A DNA stretch of 64,000 bases from CALODL01 sp942492115. Lineage in GTDB: Bacteria; Planctomycetota; Phycisphaerae; UBA1845; CAIVHJ01. The stretch covers positions 1 to 64,000 of the forward strand of contig CALODL010000024.1 in the NCBI GenBank assembly GCA_942492115.1, written 5' to 3'. The notes beneath the pieces are model-generated. The model did no database searches. It was given only the letters and a program-made list of their open reading frames with translations, and was not told the DNA's origin. The position numbers and the translations under genes were made by a program. The stretch's first letter is position 1, and every line of letters starts with the position of its first letter. Below, piece by piece: positions 18,030 through 27,019 of this stretch.

Positions 18030-19619
18030 ATGTACACGTTCGTCACCATCGCACTCGCGGTATTCTGCGCCCGTGGTGCGCTGGCCGCCCCACCAGCCTT
18101 CGAGGACGCGACTGCTCGCGCTGGCGTGCAAGCCACACACAGCATCTCTTCCGTACTCCATGAGCAATATGTGAGCGGAGGGGCCGTCGGGGACTTCGAT
18201 CGCGACGGCTGGCAGGACCTCCTGTGGCTCAGTGGAGGCGGTACCGGAGACACTCCGGACAAACTCTTCATGAACAATGGTGATGGAACATTCACCGACC
18301 GCGCCGCAGAGTGGGGCCTGACCGCCGTGCACCGTGGTAAGGGCGCTGCCGTCGGAGACTACAATAGTGATGGCTGGCTCGATATCTATGTCACCAGCAG
18401 TGGTCCGGTGGATGACCCGGGGCCGGGGCACCACAAGCTTTATCGCAACAACGGCATCTCGTTCACCGACGTCGCCGTGGAGGCGGGTGTGAATACTTCA
18501 CACCCGACCACGGACAACGGCTTCGGCGCAACCTTCGGTGACTACGATCTTGACGGCGATCTCGATTTATTTGTCAGCGATTGGAGTATCGATTTTGCGG
18601 GCAGCCGCCTGTATCGGAACGACGGCGATGGTACGTTCACGGATGTGACGGTCGCCGCCGTATTATCATCGTCCAGCTTCTCGTTCGGGTTCTCGCCACG
18701 GTTCATTGATACGAACGGCGACTTTTTTCCCGAGCTGCTGCTCGTCTCGGATTTCGGCAGCAGCCGGTACTACATCAATAACCGCAATGGCACGTTCACA
18801 CTGGCCAGACCCGAGTCCGGTGTCGGGCAGGAAGAGAACGGCATGGGCCAGGCCGTCGGTGACATCGATAACGACGGTCTCATAGACTGGTATGTCACCT
18901 CGATCATGGGCGGCGCACCAACGAATTCAGGCAACAAGCTGTATATCAATCAGGGCGACCACTCGTTTGACGAAGTTGCGGCCCACCGGGGTGTACACGA
19001 CGGCGGCGTGGGGTGGGCGGCGCTCATGATCGACTTCAATCACGATGGTCTGCTGGATATCGCCGAAACCAACGGTACGACGGTGGGGCCCAGCCCCCGT
19101 TCATACCTTTGGATCCAGAAAGCCGATGGCACGTTCGACGAAGTGGGTATCACGGCGGGTTTCGACTATGCGGGGCAGGGCCGTGGCATGTCACGCTTCG
19201 ACTACGACAACGACGGCGACCAGGACATCGTCATATTTGCACACAACGAGGACCTGGTACTGTTCGAGAACACGCTCTCCGGCGACGACACCGGGTGGTT
19301 GCGCGTTTTCCTAGATACGTCCGAGACATCAGGCCTCGCACCCAACGGCTACGGCGCCCGTGTTCAAATCACGATTGCTGATCGTCACTACACTCAGTGG
19401 ATCAACAGCGGCGACCACTACCTGAGCCACAGCGAGCTCTCGGCCCACTTTGGCATCGGTGAGGCCAGGCGAATCGATCGACTGACCGTAACGTGGCCCG
19501 ATGGCACCATGCTGCAACGTTTTGATCTTGCTGCCAACCAGACCATTGTGCTGGTTCCGCGCGACTGCACGACGCGTCCCGAGTTCCGTTGCCGCCAGGA
19601 CCGCAACGCCCGCCGCTGA
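18030..19619 (+). CDS. secreted FG-GAP/VCBS repeat protein with ASPIC/UnbV domain (CRTAC1-like)
   Basis: 529 residues; ggagaggg lies just before ATG 18030. A Sec signal (cleavage near ALAAPP) is followed by an FG-GAP beta-propeller with Ca-binding repeats such as DFDRDGWQD, DYNSDGWLD, DYDLDGDLD, DIDNDGLID, DFNHDGLLD and DYDNDGDQD. The C-terminal ASPIC/UnbV domain (about residues 440-510) has NGYGARVQI and HFGIGEARRIDRLTVTWPDG. These proteins are abundant in Planctomycetota and other environmental bacteria and are probably extracellular or periplasmic; role unknown. It appears monocistronic, with phzF 41 bases downstream. Confidence 0.92.
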   Translation: MYTFVTIALAVFCARGALAAPPAFEDATARAGVQATHSISSVLHEQYVSGGAVGDFDRDGWQDLLWLSGGGTGDTPDKLFMNNGDGTFTDRAAEWGLTAVHRGKGAAVGDYNSDGWLDIYVTSSGPVDDPGPGHHKLYRNNGISFTDVAVEAGVNTSHPTTDNGFGATFGDYDLDGDLDLFVSDWSIDFAGSRLYRNDGDGTFTDVTVAAVLSSSSFSFGFSPRFIDTNGDFFPELLLVSDFGSSRYYINNRNGTFTLARPESGVGQEENGMGQAVGDIDNDGLIDWYVTSIMGGAPTNSGNKLYINQGDHSFDEVAAHRGVHDGGVGWAALMIDFNHDGLLDIAETNGTTVGPSPRSYLWIQKADGTFDEVGITAGFDYAGQGRGMSRFDYDNDGDQDIVIFAHNEDLVLFENTLSGDDTGWLRVFLDTSETSGLAPNGYGARVQITIADRHYTQWINSGDHYLSHSELSAHFGIGEARRIDRLTVTWPDGTMLQRFDLAANQTIVLVPRDCTTRPEFRCRQDRNARR

Positions 19620-19660
19620 CGTACCGCGCGTAGACTGAGATACCATGGTATGATCCGGTC

Positions 19661-20569
19661 ATGGACCTGCGCTACGCCATTGTTGACGCCTTTGCAGCCG
19701 AGCCCTTCACGGGCAACCCCGCGGCTGTCGTGTTCGATGCCCACGAACTGAATTCTGATCTCCGCCAGCTTATCGCCCGTGAGTTCAATCTCTCGGAAAC
19801 GGCTTTCGTGCGGCCCGCAGGCCCCGATGCCGCGATCGGGCTGACGTGGCACACCCCTGAGCTCGAGGTCGACTTGTGTGGCCACGCGACGATCGCGACG
19901 GTCCATGCACTCATCGAGGACGGCCAGTTCGCATCGATCGTTGCCGACAAGGGCACGATCCTCCCCATCCAGACCCCCAAACACCTCCTGACCGTTCGCT
20001 GTGAACAGCTCGGCGACAGTGCGCGCACGCTGATCGTATGGCTCGACCTGCCCACGCCGCAGCTGACCAAGTTCGCGTTTGGCCCATCGGTATGGGCCGA
20101 AGCCCTCGGCGTACCGCGCGATGCCTTCGACAACGGGCTTCCGGTCATGCGCACCGGAGATGATGACCTGCTCGTATTCGTCAACGCTCTCCCGGCCCTG
20201 CTGGGCGCACAGCCGAACTTCAGCGCCCTCGATTCTCTGACACGGCAACAGAAAATCCGCGGCGTGTGCCTGGCCACAACGCAGACGCTCAACGACACAA
20301 CTCACGTGCAATCGCGCTTCTTCGCTCCGGCGGTAGGCATCAACGAGGACCCTGTTACGGGCAGCGTACATGGCCCCTTGGCCGCCTACCTCGTCAGCAG
20401 CGGCCATGTTCCCTCGATCGACGACTATGCCATGCTCAATTGCATACAGGCATACCCGGGACGTGCGGGCCTCGTGAGGGCAGTGGTCAAACGCGAAGAG
20501 GGCTCGGGTTTCAACGTGCGCATCGGTGGCCAGTGCGTGACCATGATGAAGGGCACGTTGACGATTTAG
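19661..20569 (+). CDS. PhzF-family isomerase
   Basis: 302 residues with the two-lobed diaminopimelate-epimerase-like PhzF fold. Hallmarks: opening MDLRYAIVDAFAAEPFTGNPAAVV, the catalytic Glu in NLSETAFV, the TWHTPELEVDLCGHAT segment of the first lobe, and VGINEDPVTGSVHGPLA in the second. Members isomerise small metabolites; the phenazine role applies only to some. No phenazine genes are nearby, so a housekeeping function is likelier. A TATGAT at 19649-19654 next to the palindrome TACCATGGTA lies just before the start and may be a -10. Confidence 0.92.
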   Translation: MDLRYAIVDAFAAEPFTGNPAAVVFDAHELNSDLRQLIAREFNLSETAFVRPAGPDAAIGLTWHTPELEVDLCGHATIATVHALIEDGQFASIVADKGTILPIQTPKHLLTVRCEQLGDSARTLIVWLDLPTPQLTKFAFGPSVWAEALGVPRDAFDNGLPVMRTGDDDLLVFVNALPALLGAQPNFSALDSLTRQQKIRGVCLATTQTLNDTTHVQSRFFAPAVGINEDPVTGSVHGPLAAYLVSSGHVPSIDDYAMLNCIQAYPGRAGLVRAVVKREEGSGFNVRIGGQCVTMMKGTLTI

Positions 20570-20579
20570 TGCTTTCAGA

Positions 20580-20912
20580 TTGGCGTCCCACCCTGCACTT
20601 CGAGGTGGTTATAATGCCCGCAATGGCACGGCCGCTACCTGCCCATTCTCAAGCACGCTACTGCATGGGAGACGTCATAACCCGTTTCACGACGAGCATC
20701 GTTTCAACCGTCACGAGCTTGGTGTCGCGGTCACGGAGGGCCACCTCGCAACCTTCACGTTCAAAGCCACGGCAGATGCTGTCGGGACGTTCACGATCGA
20801 GTTATTGCGCGATCACGCAGATCATGCACAGCGAACGTTCCTGTTCGCCACCGCGGCAACAGCGCGCATCGTCGTGGAACCAGTGGTCCCGCTGATCATT
20901 TCAGTTGATTGA
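20580..20912 (+). pseudogene. cohesin-like domain remnant
   Basis: An open frame without a proper start (it opens with TTG and no ribosome binding site). Its last 65 residues read like the C-terminal part of a planctomycete secreted cohesin/Ig-like domain: EGHLATFTFKATADAVG, GTFTIELL and RTFLFATAATARIVVE. The upstream part has no similarity. Best seen as a broken remnant of a secreted repeat protein; the rest is gone. Similarity is judged by eye, so this is tentative. The remainder of 20570-21006 shows nothing. Confidence 0.33.
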
Positions 20913-21006
20913 GGCGTCGCTGGCGCGGACCGTCAGGCCACACGGTACCGTGGGACCATGGTCAAATCCGCCTGACCCGATTCCGGGCAACCGTCTTGCG
21001 CCCGCT

Positions 21007-22311
21007 CTACCGGCGCTTCCTTCGCGTACGGAACTTACTGCCAAGCGTCTTGGCCGGGGCTGCGTCAGGCAGGTCGACCTGGCCAAACGTCGATTGGCTT
21101 GGGGCGGCGAGGGTTTGGTTGTAACGCGACTCCGGCGGTTCGGCAGGTGGTGGAAGGTCATCCGGCGGTGGACGGGGCACGAAGCCATCGTAGCTCATCG
21201 GGACCACTTCGCGATTAATGAGCTTTTCGATTTCGGTCAGACGCTCGCCTTCTTCACGCGTGACGAAGGTGATCGCCCGCCCAAAAGCCCCCATGCGGGC
21301 CGTACGGCCGATGCGATGGACGTACACTTCGGGATCGAGCGGCAAATCGTAATTGATGATATGGCTGATATTGTTGACGTCGATTCCGCGTGACGCCAGG
21401 TCAGTGGCCACCAGAACCTTGATCGCATGCCTGCGGAAACGATCCATGACCTGCTCGCGTTTTTTCTGCACGAGATCGCCGTGAATCTCTTTCACACTGA
21501 CATCGATTGCATGCAGCTTCTTGGCCAGCTTGCGCGCAGCGTGCTTGGTGTTCGTAAAGATGATGACCAGCGAAGGGTCTTCTTTATTGAGTACGATCTT
21601 GAGCAAACGAAATTTGTCCCATGGATCGACCGAACAGTAGCCCTGCTCGACATGCTCGACGGTCAACTCGTCGCGTGAAACGTTGACCTCGACCGGATCG
21701 TGCAGGAACTGATTGGCCAGTCGTTTGACGTCGTCGTCGAGTGTCGCAGAAACGAAGACCGTCTGATGCGCGTTCCTGATCTGACTTAGGGTCTTACGGA
21801 TATCGTCGATGAACCCGATATCCAGCATGCGGTCGACTTCATCGAGAACTGCGAAGCGAATGTGGCTGAAATCCACGATTCCGCGTCCGAGCATATCGAG
21901 CATGCGTCCGGGTGTAGCCACGATGATGTGCGTCTTGCGCCCGAGCATCTTGACCTGGTGCTTGATGGCCTGGCCACCATAAACGGGCACGATGTGTACG
22001 TCAGTGAATTCACCGAGTCGCCGCATCTCCGCGGTCACCTGTGTAGCCAATTCGCGGGTTGGCACGAGAATGACGCCCTGCAGCTTGCCGGACGGATCGA
22101 CCATCTGCATCATCGGGAGACCGAATGCTGCGGTTTTCCCTGTTCCGGTGCGGGCCTGGCCCAACACATCGGATCCGCTCAGGAAGTGGGGAATGACCTC
22201 GCGCTGAATGTCACTCGGTTCTTTGAACTCGGCCTTCTGGAGGCCCTTCAGCAACGCCGTCTCGATACCCAGCTCGGCAAACGCAGCGGGTAGTTGTGGA
22301 TGGTCCTTCAT
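21007..22311 (-). CDS. DEAD-box-family ATP-dependent RNA helicase
   Basis: 434 residues from ATG 22311. Motifs in order: Q motif EPSDIQREVI, Walker A ARTGTGKTAA, Ia PTRELATQV, Ib TPGRMLD, motif II VLDEVDRML, motif III SATLDDD, motif V ATDLASRGIDV and motif VI HRIGRTARMG. Motif II reads DEVD rather than DEAD, a tolerated variant. The tail is short and ends KFRTRRKRR, a basic RNA-binding-type end, closer to RhlE-like proteins than to DeaD with its extra RNA-binding domain. Probably helps ribosome assembly or mRNA turnover. Confidence 0.93.
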   Translation of the reverse strand: MKDHPQLPAAFAELGIETALLKGLQKAEFKEPSDIQREVIPHFLSGSDVLGQARTGTGKTAAFGLPMMQMVDPSGKLQGVILVPTRELATQVTAEMRRLGEFTDVHIVPVYGGQAIKHQVKMLGRKTHIIVATPGRMLDMLGRGIVDFSHIRFAVLDEVDRMLDIGFIDDIRKTLSQIRNAHQTVFVSATLDDDVKRLANQFLHDPVEVNVSRDELTVEHVEQGYCSVDPWDKFRLLKIVLNKEDPSLVIIFTNTKHAARKLAKKLHAIDVSVKEIHGDLVQKKREQVMDRFRRHAIKVLVATDLASRGIDVNNISHIINYDLPLDPEVYVHRIGRTARMGAFGRAITFVTREEGERLTEIEKLINREVVPMSYDGFVPRPPPDDLPPPAEPPESRYNQTLAAPSQSTFGQVDLPDAAPAKTLGSKFRTRRKRR

Positions 22312-22493
22312 GGATTCTGTGTCACGTCCTTCCCTGGCTCCATGTGCAATGTGCCCGGGTGTGGTTGGTGCCATCTGTGCCCTGGATATTCGTTCGAGGG
22401 TCGGTCTGGCACGGGGCGTGTCCGTCGGTGGACACTATGGGGCCGTTGGCAGCGGCCCGGCGAGGGCTGACCTCTCAGCCAGCCACGATTCCT

Positions 22494-23567
22494 TCAATGA
22501 TACTGCCCAACCGCCGCTTCCACCACCGCCTGGACTCTGTCGACGATTCGATCCGGCTGCAGGGCCGCATTCCGGGGCACGATGCACTGTCCGTGGCCCT
22601 CTGGGCAATGATTTCCGGTGGCCCCACACGGATTGCATCCCTCATGGGCCGTGAGAGCCAGAACTGTCGGGTATCCACCGGCCACGGCAGGGTCGGTGGC
22701 GGTGAACAACCCGATCGTCGGCCGCCGCAGGGCACCGGCGAGGTGCAGGAACAAACTGTCCGGGGTCACCACCGCGGTCATCTGGTCGAGCATGGCGCTG
22801 AGGGCGGAGATGTCCGGAGTCTTGTCGATCATGTTGCAGAGCCGCGGCGGCGCATCGGGCAGCACCGTCCCGACTTCTTGCCCAACCCCGAACAGGAATA
22901 CCGCCATACCGCGTTCGATGAGTCCGCGCGCCAGCTGCAGGGTGTGGTCGATCGGGTAGGCGCGCATGTGCGTGCTGTGGGTCAGAGCCAGCCCGACCCG
23001 GGGAATGTTCGACTCAGGAAGGCGGCACACGGCGCGGACAGCGTCCGGAACGCTCAAGCCGACCGGTTCATCCGGCGGAGCCATACACATCCGCCGGGCA
23101 AACAGCGCAAGGTTGCTCTCACCCGTGACGCGCGGCAGGTCGTCCAGGCCTTCCAACGTGGTAAAATAGTCATACGCGCTCAACCCGTCGACCGTGGGTG
23201 GATAGGTGACGATGTTCAGACGGGCATCGACGATTTGTAGAATCGCCTGCACGACCGGTGGGCAGGCCACGTCGATCCTCAAATCGTCGTTCCGCACAGA
23301 CAGCCCGTTCAAGCAGCTCGCCAGAACCACGGCATCACCCTGCCCGCCGATGAACGGGACCAGCAAGCGCCGGCCCCCCAGCGTCTGCCCCGCGTAGCGG
23401 GCCAATCGGGCAGTTAAATCGTCCACGATGGTAACGGCTCCTGCCGCGACGCCCGCGCCGGCCTCGCTGTCGCACAACGCAACTTCGCGCCCCGATTGCA
23501 GCTCGAATGCCACGCGTCCCTGCCGATCGAGGCTCCGTCCATCCTGGGTTGGCCGAACTATCTTCAT
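22494..23567 (-). CDS. glycosyltransferase family 9 (heptosyltransferase-like)
   Basis: 357 residues. The N-terminal lobe opens with a poorly conserved tail, then LLVPFIGGQGDAVVLASCL. The C-terminal lobe has the nucleotide-sugar site of GT9 proteins: FGVGQEV, VVTPDSLFLHLAGALRRPTIGLF. Members transfer heptose or related sugars from ADP/GDP donors onto lipopolysaccharide or glycans. An extra Cys-rich patch, HEGCNPCGATGNHCPEGHGQC, follows the second lobe and may bind metal. Stands alone on the minus strand, divergent from hutH. Acceptor unknown. Confidence 0.82.
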   Translation of the reverse strand: MKIVRPTQDGRSLDRQGRVAFELQSGREVALCDSEAGAGVAAGAVTIVDDLTARLARYAGQTLGGRRLLVPFIGGQGDAVVLASCLNGLSVRNDDLRIDVACPPVVQAILQIVDARLNIVTYPPTVDGLSAYDYFTTLEGLDDLPRVTGESNLALFARRMCMAPPDEPVGLSVPDAVRAVCRLPESNIPRVGLALTHSTHMRAYPIDHTLQLARGLIERGMAVFLFGVGQEVGTVLPDAPPRLCNMIDKTPDISALSAMLDQMTAVVTPDSLFLHLAGALRRPTIGLFTATDPAVAGGYPTVLALTAHEGCNPCGATGNHCPEGHGQCIVPRNAALQPDRIVDRVQAVVEAAVGQYH

Positions 23568-23631
23568 ACATTACTGTATCGGCTGCCCGGTCCACGAGAC
23601 GGAGGACGGTGCAGGTCCGATAGTCGCTCGC

Positions 23632-23637
23632 TATAAT
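23632..23637 (+). promoter_or_regulatory. possible -10 element for hutH
   Basis: TATAAT ends 10 bases before the hutH ATG. No matching -35 was found at 16-18 bases, so a near-leaderless transcript would be implied if it is real. Confidence 0.3.
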
Positions 23638-23647
23638 CGCCAACATC

Positions 23648-25171
23648 ATGCACGCAGAACTCACACTCGACGGCCCGATCGCACTTGCCAGCCTTGAGCA
23701 ACTGGCCGACTGCCCCATTCAGGCGCAACTGAGCGATGCCGCACGGAAACGGCTGCATACTGGCTGCACCTGGGTCGATGGGGCCGTGCGCTCGGGCAAG
23801 CCGTGCTACGGCATCAACACCGGATTCGGCCACCTCAAGAACGCACGAATCGCCGAAGCTGATCTCGAACGGCTCCAGGAGAATCTCATTTTGTCTCACG
23901 CCGTCGGGACTGGTGATGCCGCAGCGGCCCAGACTGTGCGCTGGATGATCCTGTTCAAGATCCAGAGCCTCATCGCCGGCCACAGCGGCATCCGCCCGGC
24001 GACGGTCGATGGGCTGCTCGCATTGCTCAACGCCGACTGCCTGCCCGTCGTCCCGTCACGCGGGTCGCTTGGAGCCAGCGGCGACCTGGCTCCCCTGGCG
24101 CACCTGGTCCTACCCCTGATCGGCCGCGGCGAGGTCACGCTCGCCGGCCAGCGCATGCCCGCCGACGGTGCGCTGCAGAAGCTGGGCCTTGAGCCCATTC
24201 GACTCCAGGCCAAAGAAGGCCTTGCGCTGATCAACGGCACACAGTACATGGCCGCAATCGCCGCGGAAGTGGTCGTACGTGCCCGGCGCCTCGTGCGAAT
24301 GGCTGACATCATCGCCAGCATGACGCTCGATGCGTGGCGCGGCAGCCTCGCCCCGTACGACAGACGGCTGCATGCCCTGCGCCCACACCCGGGCGCACAG
24401 GCCGTCGCCCGCAACATGCACACCCTTCTTGACGACAGCCAGATCATGGCGTCCCACGCACACTGCGACAAAGTCCAGGATCCATATTCGCTGCGCTGTT
24501 GCGCGCAGGTACACGGCGCGGCCCGTGATGCGCTGGCACACGCCGCAGCGGTCGTTGAAATCGAAATTAACAGCGTCACCGACAATCCACTGCTTTTTGA
24601 CGGCGGCGACGTGATCAGCGGCGGCAATTTCCACGGCGAGTCCCTGGCCCTGGTCCTTGATTACATGGCCATTGCCGTCTCCGAACTGGCCAGCATCTCT
24701 GAACGCCGGACGTACTTGTTGATGTCGACGCCGGATGAGCTGCCGATCATGCTCATTCCGGATGCCGGTCTCAACACAGGGCTGATGATCGTGCAATACA
24801 CGTCGGCCGCGCTGGTCAACGAGAACAAGGTATTGTCCACGCCAGCGTCGGTCGACACGATCCCGACATCGATGGGCCAGGAAGACCACGTCAGCATGGG
24901 TGCCACTTCGGCTAACAAGATTCTGGCTGTGCTGAGGAATACCGAAACGGTTCTCGCCGCCGAAGCGTTGTGTGCCGCACAGGGTCTCGATTTCCGCGCC
25001 CCGCTCCAGGCCGGTGCCGGACCACGTGCGGCCCACAGCGCATTGCGTAAAGTCATTCCGCATGTCGATGTCGATCGCTTGTTCGGCGAAGACCTCGAAA
25101 CTGCTCGGCAAATGGTCCGTACCGGCGCGCTGCTCGAGGCCGTCGAGGACGTCATCGGACGACTTGAATAG
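23648..25171 (+). CDS. hutH: histidine ammonia-lyase
   Basis: 507 residues. It removes ammonia from histidine to give urocanate. The MIO-forming Ala-Ser-Gly is in GSLGASGDLAPLAH; substrate-binding segments include YGINTGFGHLKN, SVTDNPLLF and GGNFHGE. Followed at 34 bases by hutU on the same strand and, after a larger gap, by hutI, so this is the start of the histidine utilisation set. Upstream a TATAAT sits 11-16 bases before the start. An antisense frame across most of the gene is a shadow. Confidence 0.96.
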   Translation: MHAELTLDGPIALASLEQLADCPIQAQLSDAARKRLHTGCTWVDGAVRSGKPCYGINTGFGHLKNARIAEADLERLQENLILSHAVGTGDAAAAQTVRWMILFKIQSLIAGHSGIRPATVDGLLALLNADCLPVVPSRGSLGASGDLAPLAHLVLPLIGRGEVTLAGQRMPADGALQKLGLEPIRLQAKEGLALINGTQYMAAIAAEVVVRARRLVRMADIIASMTLDAWRGSLAPYDRRLHALRPHPGAQAVARNMHTLLDDSQIMASHAHCDKVQDPYSLRCCAQVHGAARDALAHAAAVVEIEINSVTDNPLLFDGGDVISGGNFHGESLALVLDYMAIAVSELASISERRTYLLMSTPDELPIMLIPDAGLNTGLMIVQYTSAALVNENKVLSTPASVDTIPTSMGQEDHVSMGATSANKILAVLRNTETVLAAEALCAAQGLDFRAPLQAGAGPRAAHSALRKVIPHVDVDRLFGEDLETARQMVRTGALLEAVEDVIGRLE

Positions 25172-25205
25172 ACAACTGCAGGATTGGTGAAAGAAGAGGC
25201 TGACC

Positions 25206-26867
25206 ATGGCAACCACGGCCCGTGAAATCCACGCCCCCCGCGGCACGACGATCTCGTGCAAGAGCTGGCTCACCGAGGCAGCCATGCGAATGATCATGAA
25301 CAACCTCGACCCTGCGGTCGCCGAGGACCCGGACGAACTGATCGTTTACGGTGGATCGGGAAAGGCGGCGCGGACGTGGGCTGACTTCGACGCCATCGTC
25401 GCGACCCTGAAAGAACTCGGTCACGATGAAACCCTGCTCGTCCAATCAGGCCGCCCGGTCGGCGTCGCCACGACACACCCGGACGCCCCGCGCGTGCTCA
25501 TCGCTAACTCCAATCTCGTACCCCACTGGGCGACCTGGGATGAGTTCAGGCGCCTCGAAGCCCTCGGCCTGACCATGTATGGGCAAATGACTGCTGGCAG
25601 TTGGATCTACATCGGCACCCAGGGCATTCTGCAAGGCACCTATGAAACATTTGGAGCACTCGCTCAGAAGTGCTTCGGTAGCGATCTGACGGGCAGATTG
25701 GTCGTGACCGCTGGACTCGGTGGCATGGGCGGCGCTCAACCTCTGTCGGTCACCATGAACAATGGTTGCGTGCTGGCCATCGAAGTCGATCGCCATCGTG
25801 CCCAGCGCCGAATCGATACGCGTTATTGCAATGAGATCACCGACGACCTCGATCTGGCACTGACCCAGCTCGATGCAGCCCGTGCCGCGGGCACCCCGCT
25901 CTCTGTCGCCCTCATTGCCAACGCAGCCGATGTGCTGCCCGAACTCGTCAGGCGGAACATCACTCCCGACGTTGTCACTGATCAGACGTCGGCCCACGAT
26001 GCCCTGCAGGGCTACGTCCCCAACGGGATGTCTTTCGATGCGGCGGTGGGTCTGCGTCGGAGCGATCCCACCCAGTACATTGCCGAAAGCATGCGCAGCA
26101 TGGGTGAGCACATGCAGGCGATGCTGGACCTGCAACAACGTGGAGCAATCACATTCGATTATGGCAACAACCTGCGTGGCCAGGCTGTGCAGGTCGGCGT
26201 GGCCAACGCCTTCGACGTTCCCGGTTTCGTGCCGGAATACATTCGCCCGTTGTTCTGCGAAGGCAAGGGCCCGTTCCGCTGGGTCGCACTGTCCGGCGAC
26301 CCCGCCGATATCGCAGTGACCGACCAGGCCGTGCTCGAGACTTTCCCCCACGACGAACATTTGTGTCGCTGGATTCGTATGGCCGGCGAGCAGATCGAAT
26401 TCCAGGGCTTGCCGGCGCGGATATGCTGGCTCGGCTACGGAGAACGCGCCAGGATGGGGCAGGTATTCAACGATCTCGTACGCAGCGGTAAGGTCTCAGC
26501 GCCGATCGTCATCGGCAGGGACCACCTTGATTGCGGAAGCGTGGCATCGCCCAACCGGGAAACCGAGGCCATGAAGGACGGTTCAGATGCCATCGCGGAC
26601 TGGCCGATCCTCAACGCCATGATCAACACCGCCTGCGGCGCCACATGGGTCTCGGTGCATCACGGCGGTGGCGTTGGCATTGGCTACTCGCTGCACGCCG
26701 GCATGGTCATCGTCGCCGACGGCAGTACGGAAGCGGAAGCTCGGCTGCAGCGGGTCCTGACTGCTGATCCAGGAATGGGCGTGTTTCGTCACGTGGACGC
26801 CGGCTATGAGAGAGCCGACCAGATCGCCCGCGAACGTGGGGTCAAGATTCCAGGCAGGACCTGTTAG
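25206..26867 (+). CDS. hutU: urocanate hydratase
   Basis: 553 residues, the standard length. The NAD-dependent enzyme converts urocanate to imidazolonepropionate. Family signature: YGGSGKAARTWADFDAI, VVTAGLGGMGGAQPL for NAD binding, DQTSAHDALQGYVP, and the catalytic Cys region FQGLPARICWLGYGERARMG. HHGGGVGIGYS closes the site. Second gene of the hut run, probably co-transcribed with hutH. Confidence 0.97.
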   Translation: MATTAREIHAPRGTTISCKSWLTEAAMRMIMNNLDPAVAEDPDELIVYGGSGKAARTWADFDAIVATLKELGHDETLLVQSGRPVGVATTHPDAPRVLIANSNLVPHWATWDEFRRLEALGLTMYGQMTAGSWIYIGTQGILQGTYETFGALAQKCFGSDLTGRLVVTAGLGGMGGAQPLSVTMNNGCVLAIEVDRHRAQRRIDTRYCNEITDDLDLALTQLDAARAAGTPLSVALIANAADVLPELVRRNITPDVVTDQTSAHDALQGYVPNGMSFDAAVGLRRSDPTQYIAESMRSMGEHMQAMLDLQQRGAITFDYGNNLRGQAVQVGVANAFDVPGFVPEYIRPLFCEGKGPFRWVALSGDPADIAVTDQAVLETFPHDEHLCRWIRMAGEQIEFQGLPARICWLGYGERARMGQVFNDLVRSGKVSAPIVIGRDHLDCGSVASPNRETEAMKDGSDAIADWPILNAMINTACGATWVSVHHGGGVGIGYSLHAGMVIVADGSTEAEARLQRVLTADPGMGVFRHVDAGYERADQIARERGVKIPGRTC

Positions 26868-27019
26868 GCCACTTGAACCGGACACAGTCGCCACGCAAGG
26901 CGCCCTGTCTCCACAGGACGGAGTCAGGTCGGCAGGAACCTGGCAGCCTTCGGTTGCATGCCCGGCGCCAGGCATGCCGAAATAATGAGTAGTCTCGTAT
27001 TGAGCGTCATCGTGGGATC

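Noticed and set aside
24110..25303. Long antisense frame across hutH
   Set aside because: Shadow of the GC-rich coding strand; same applies to long frames at 9116-9850, 15331-16224 and 19418-20407.
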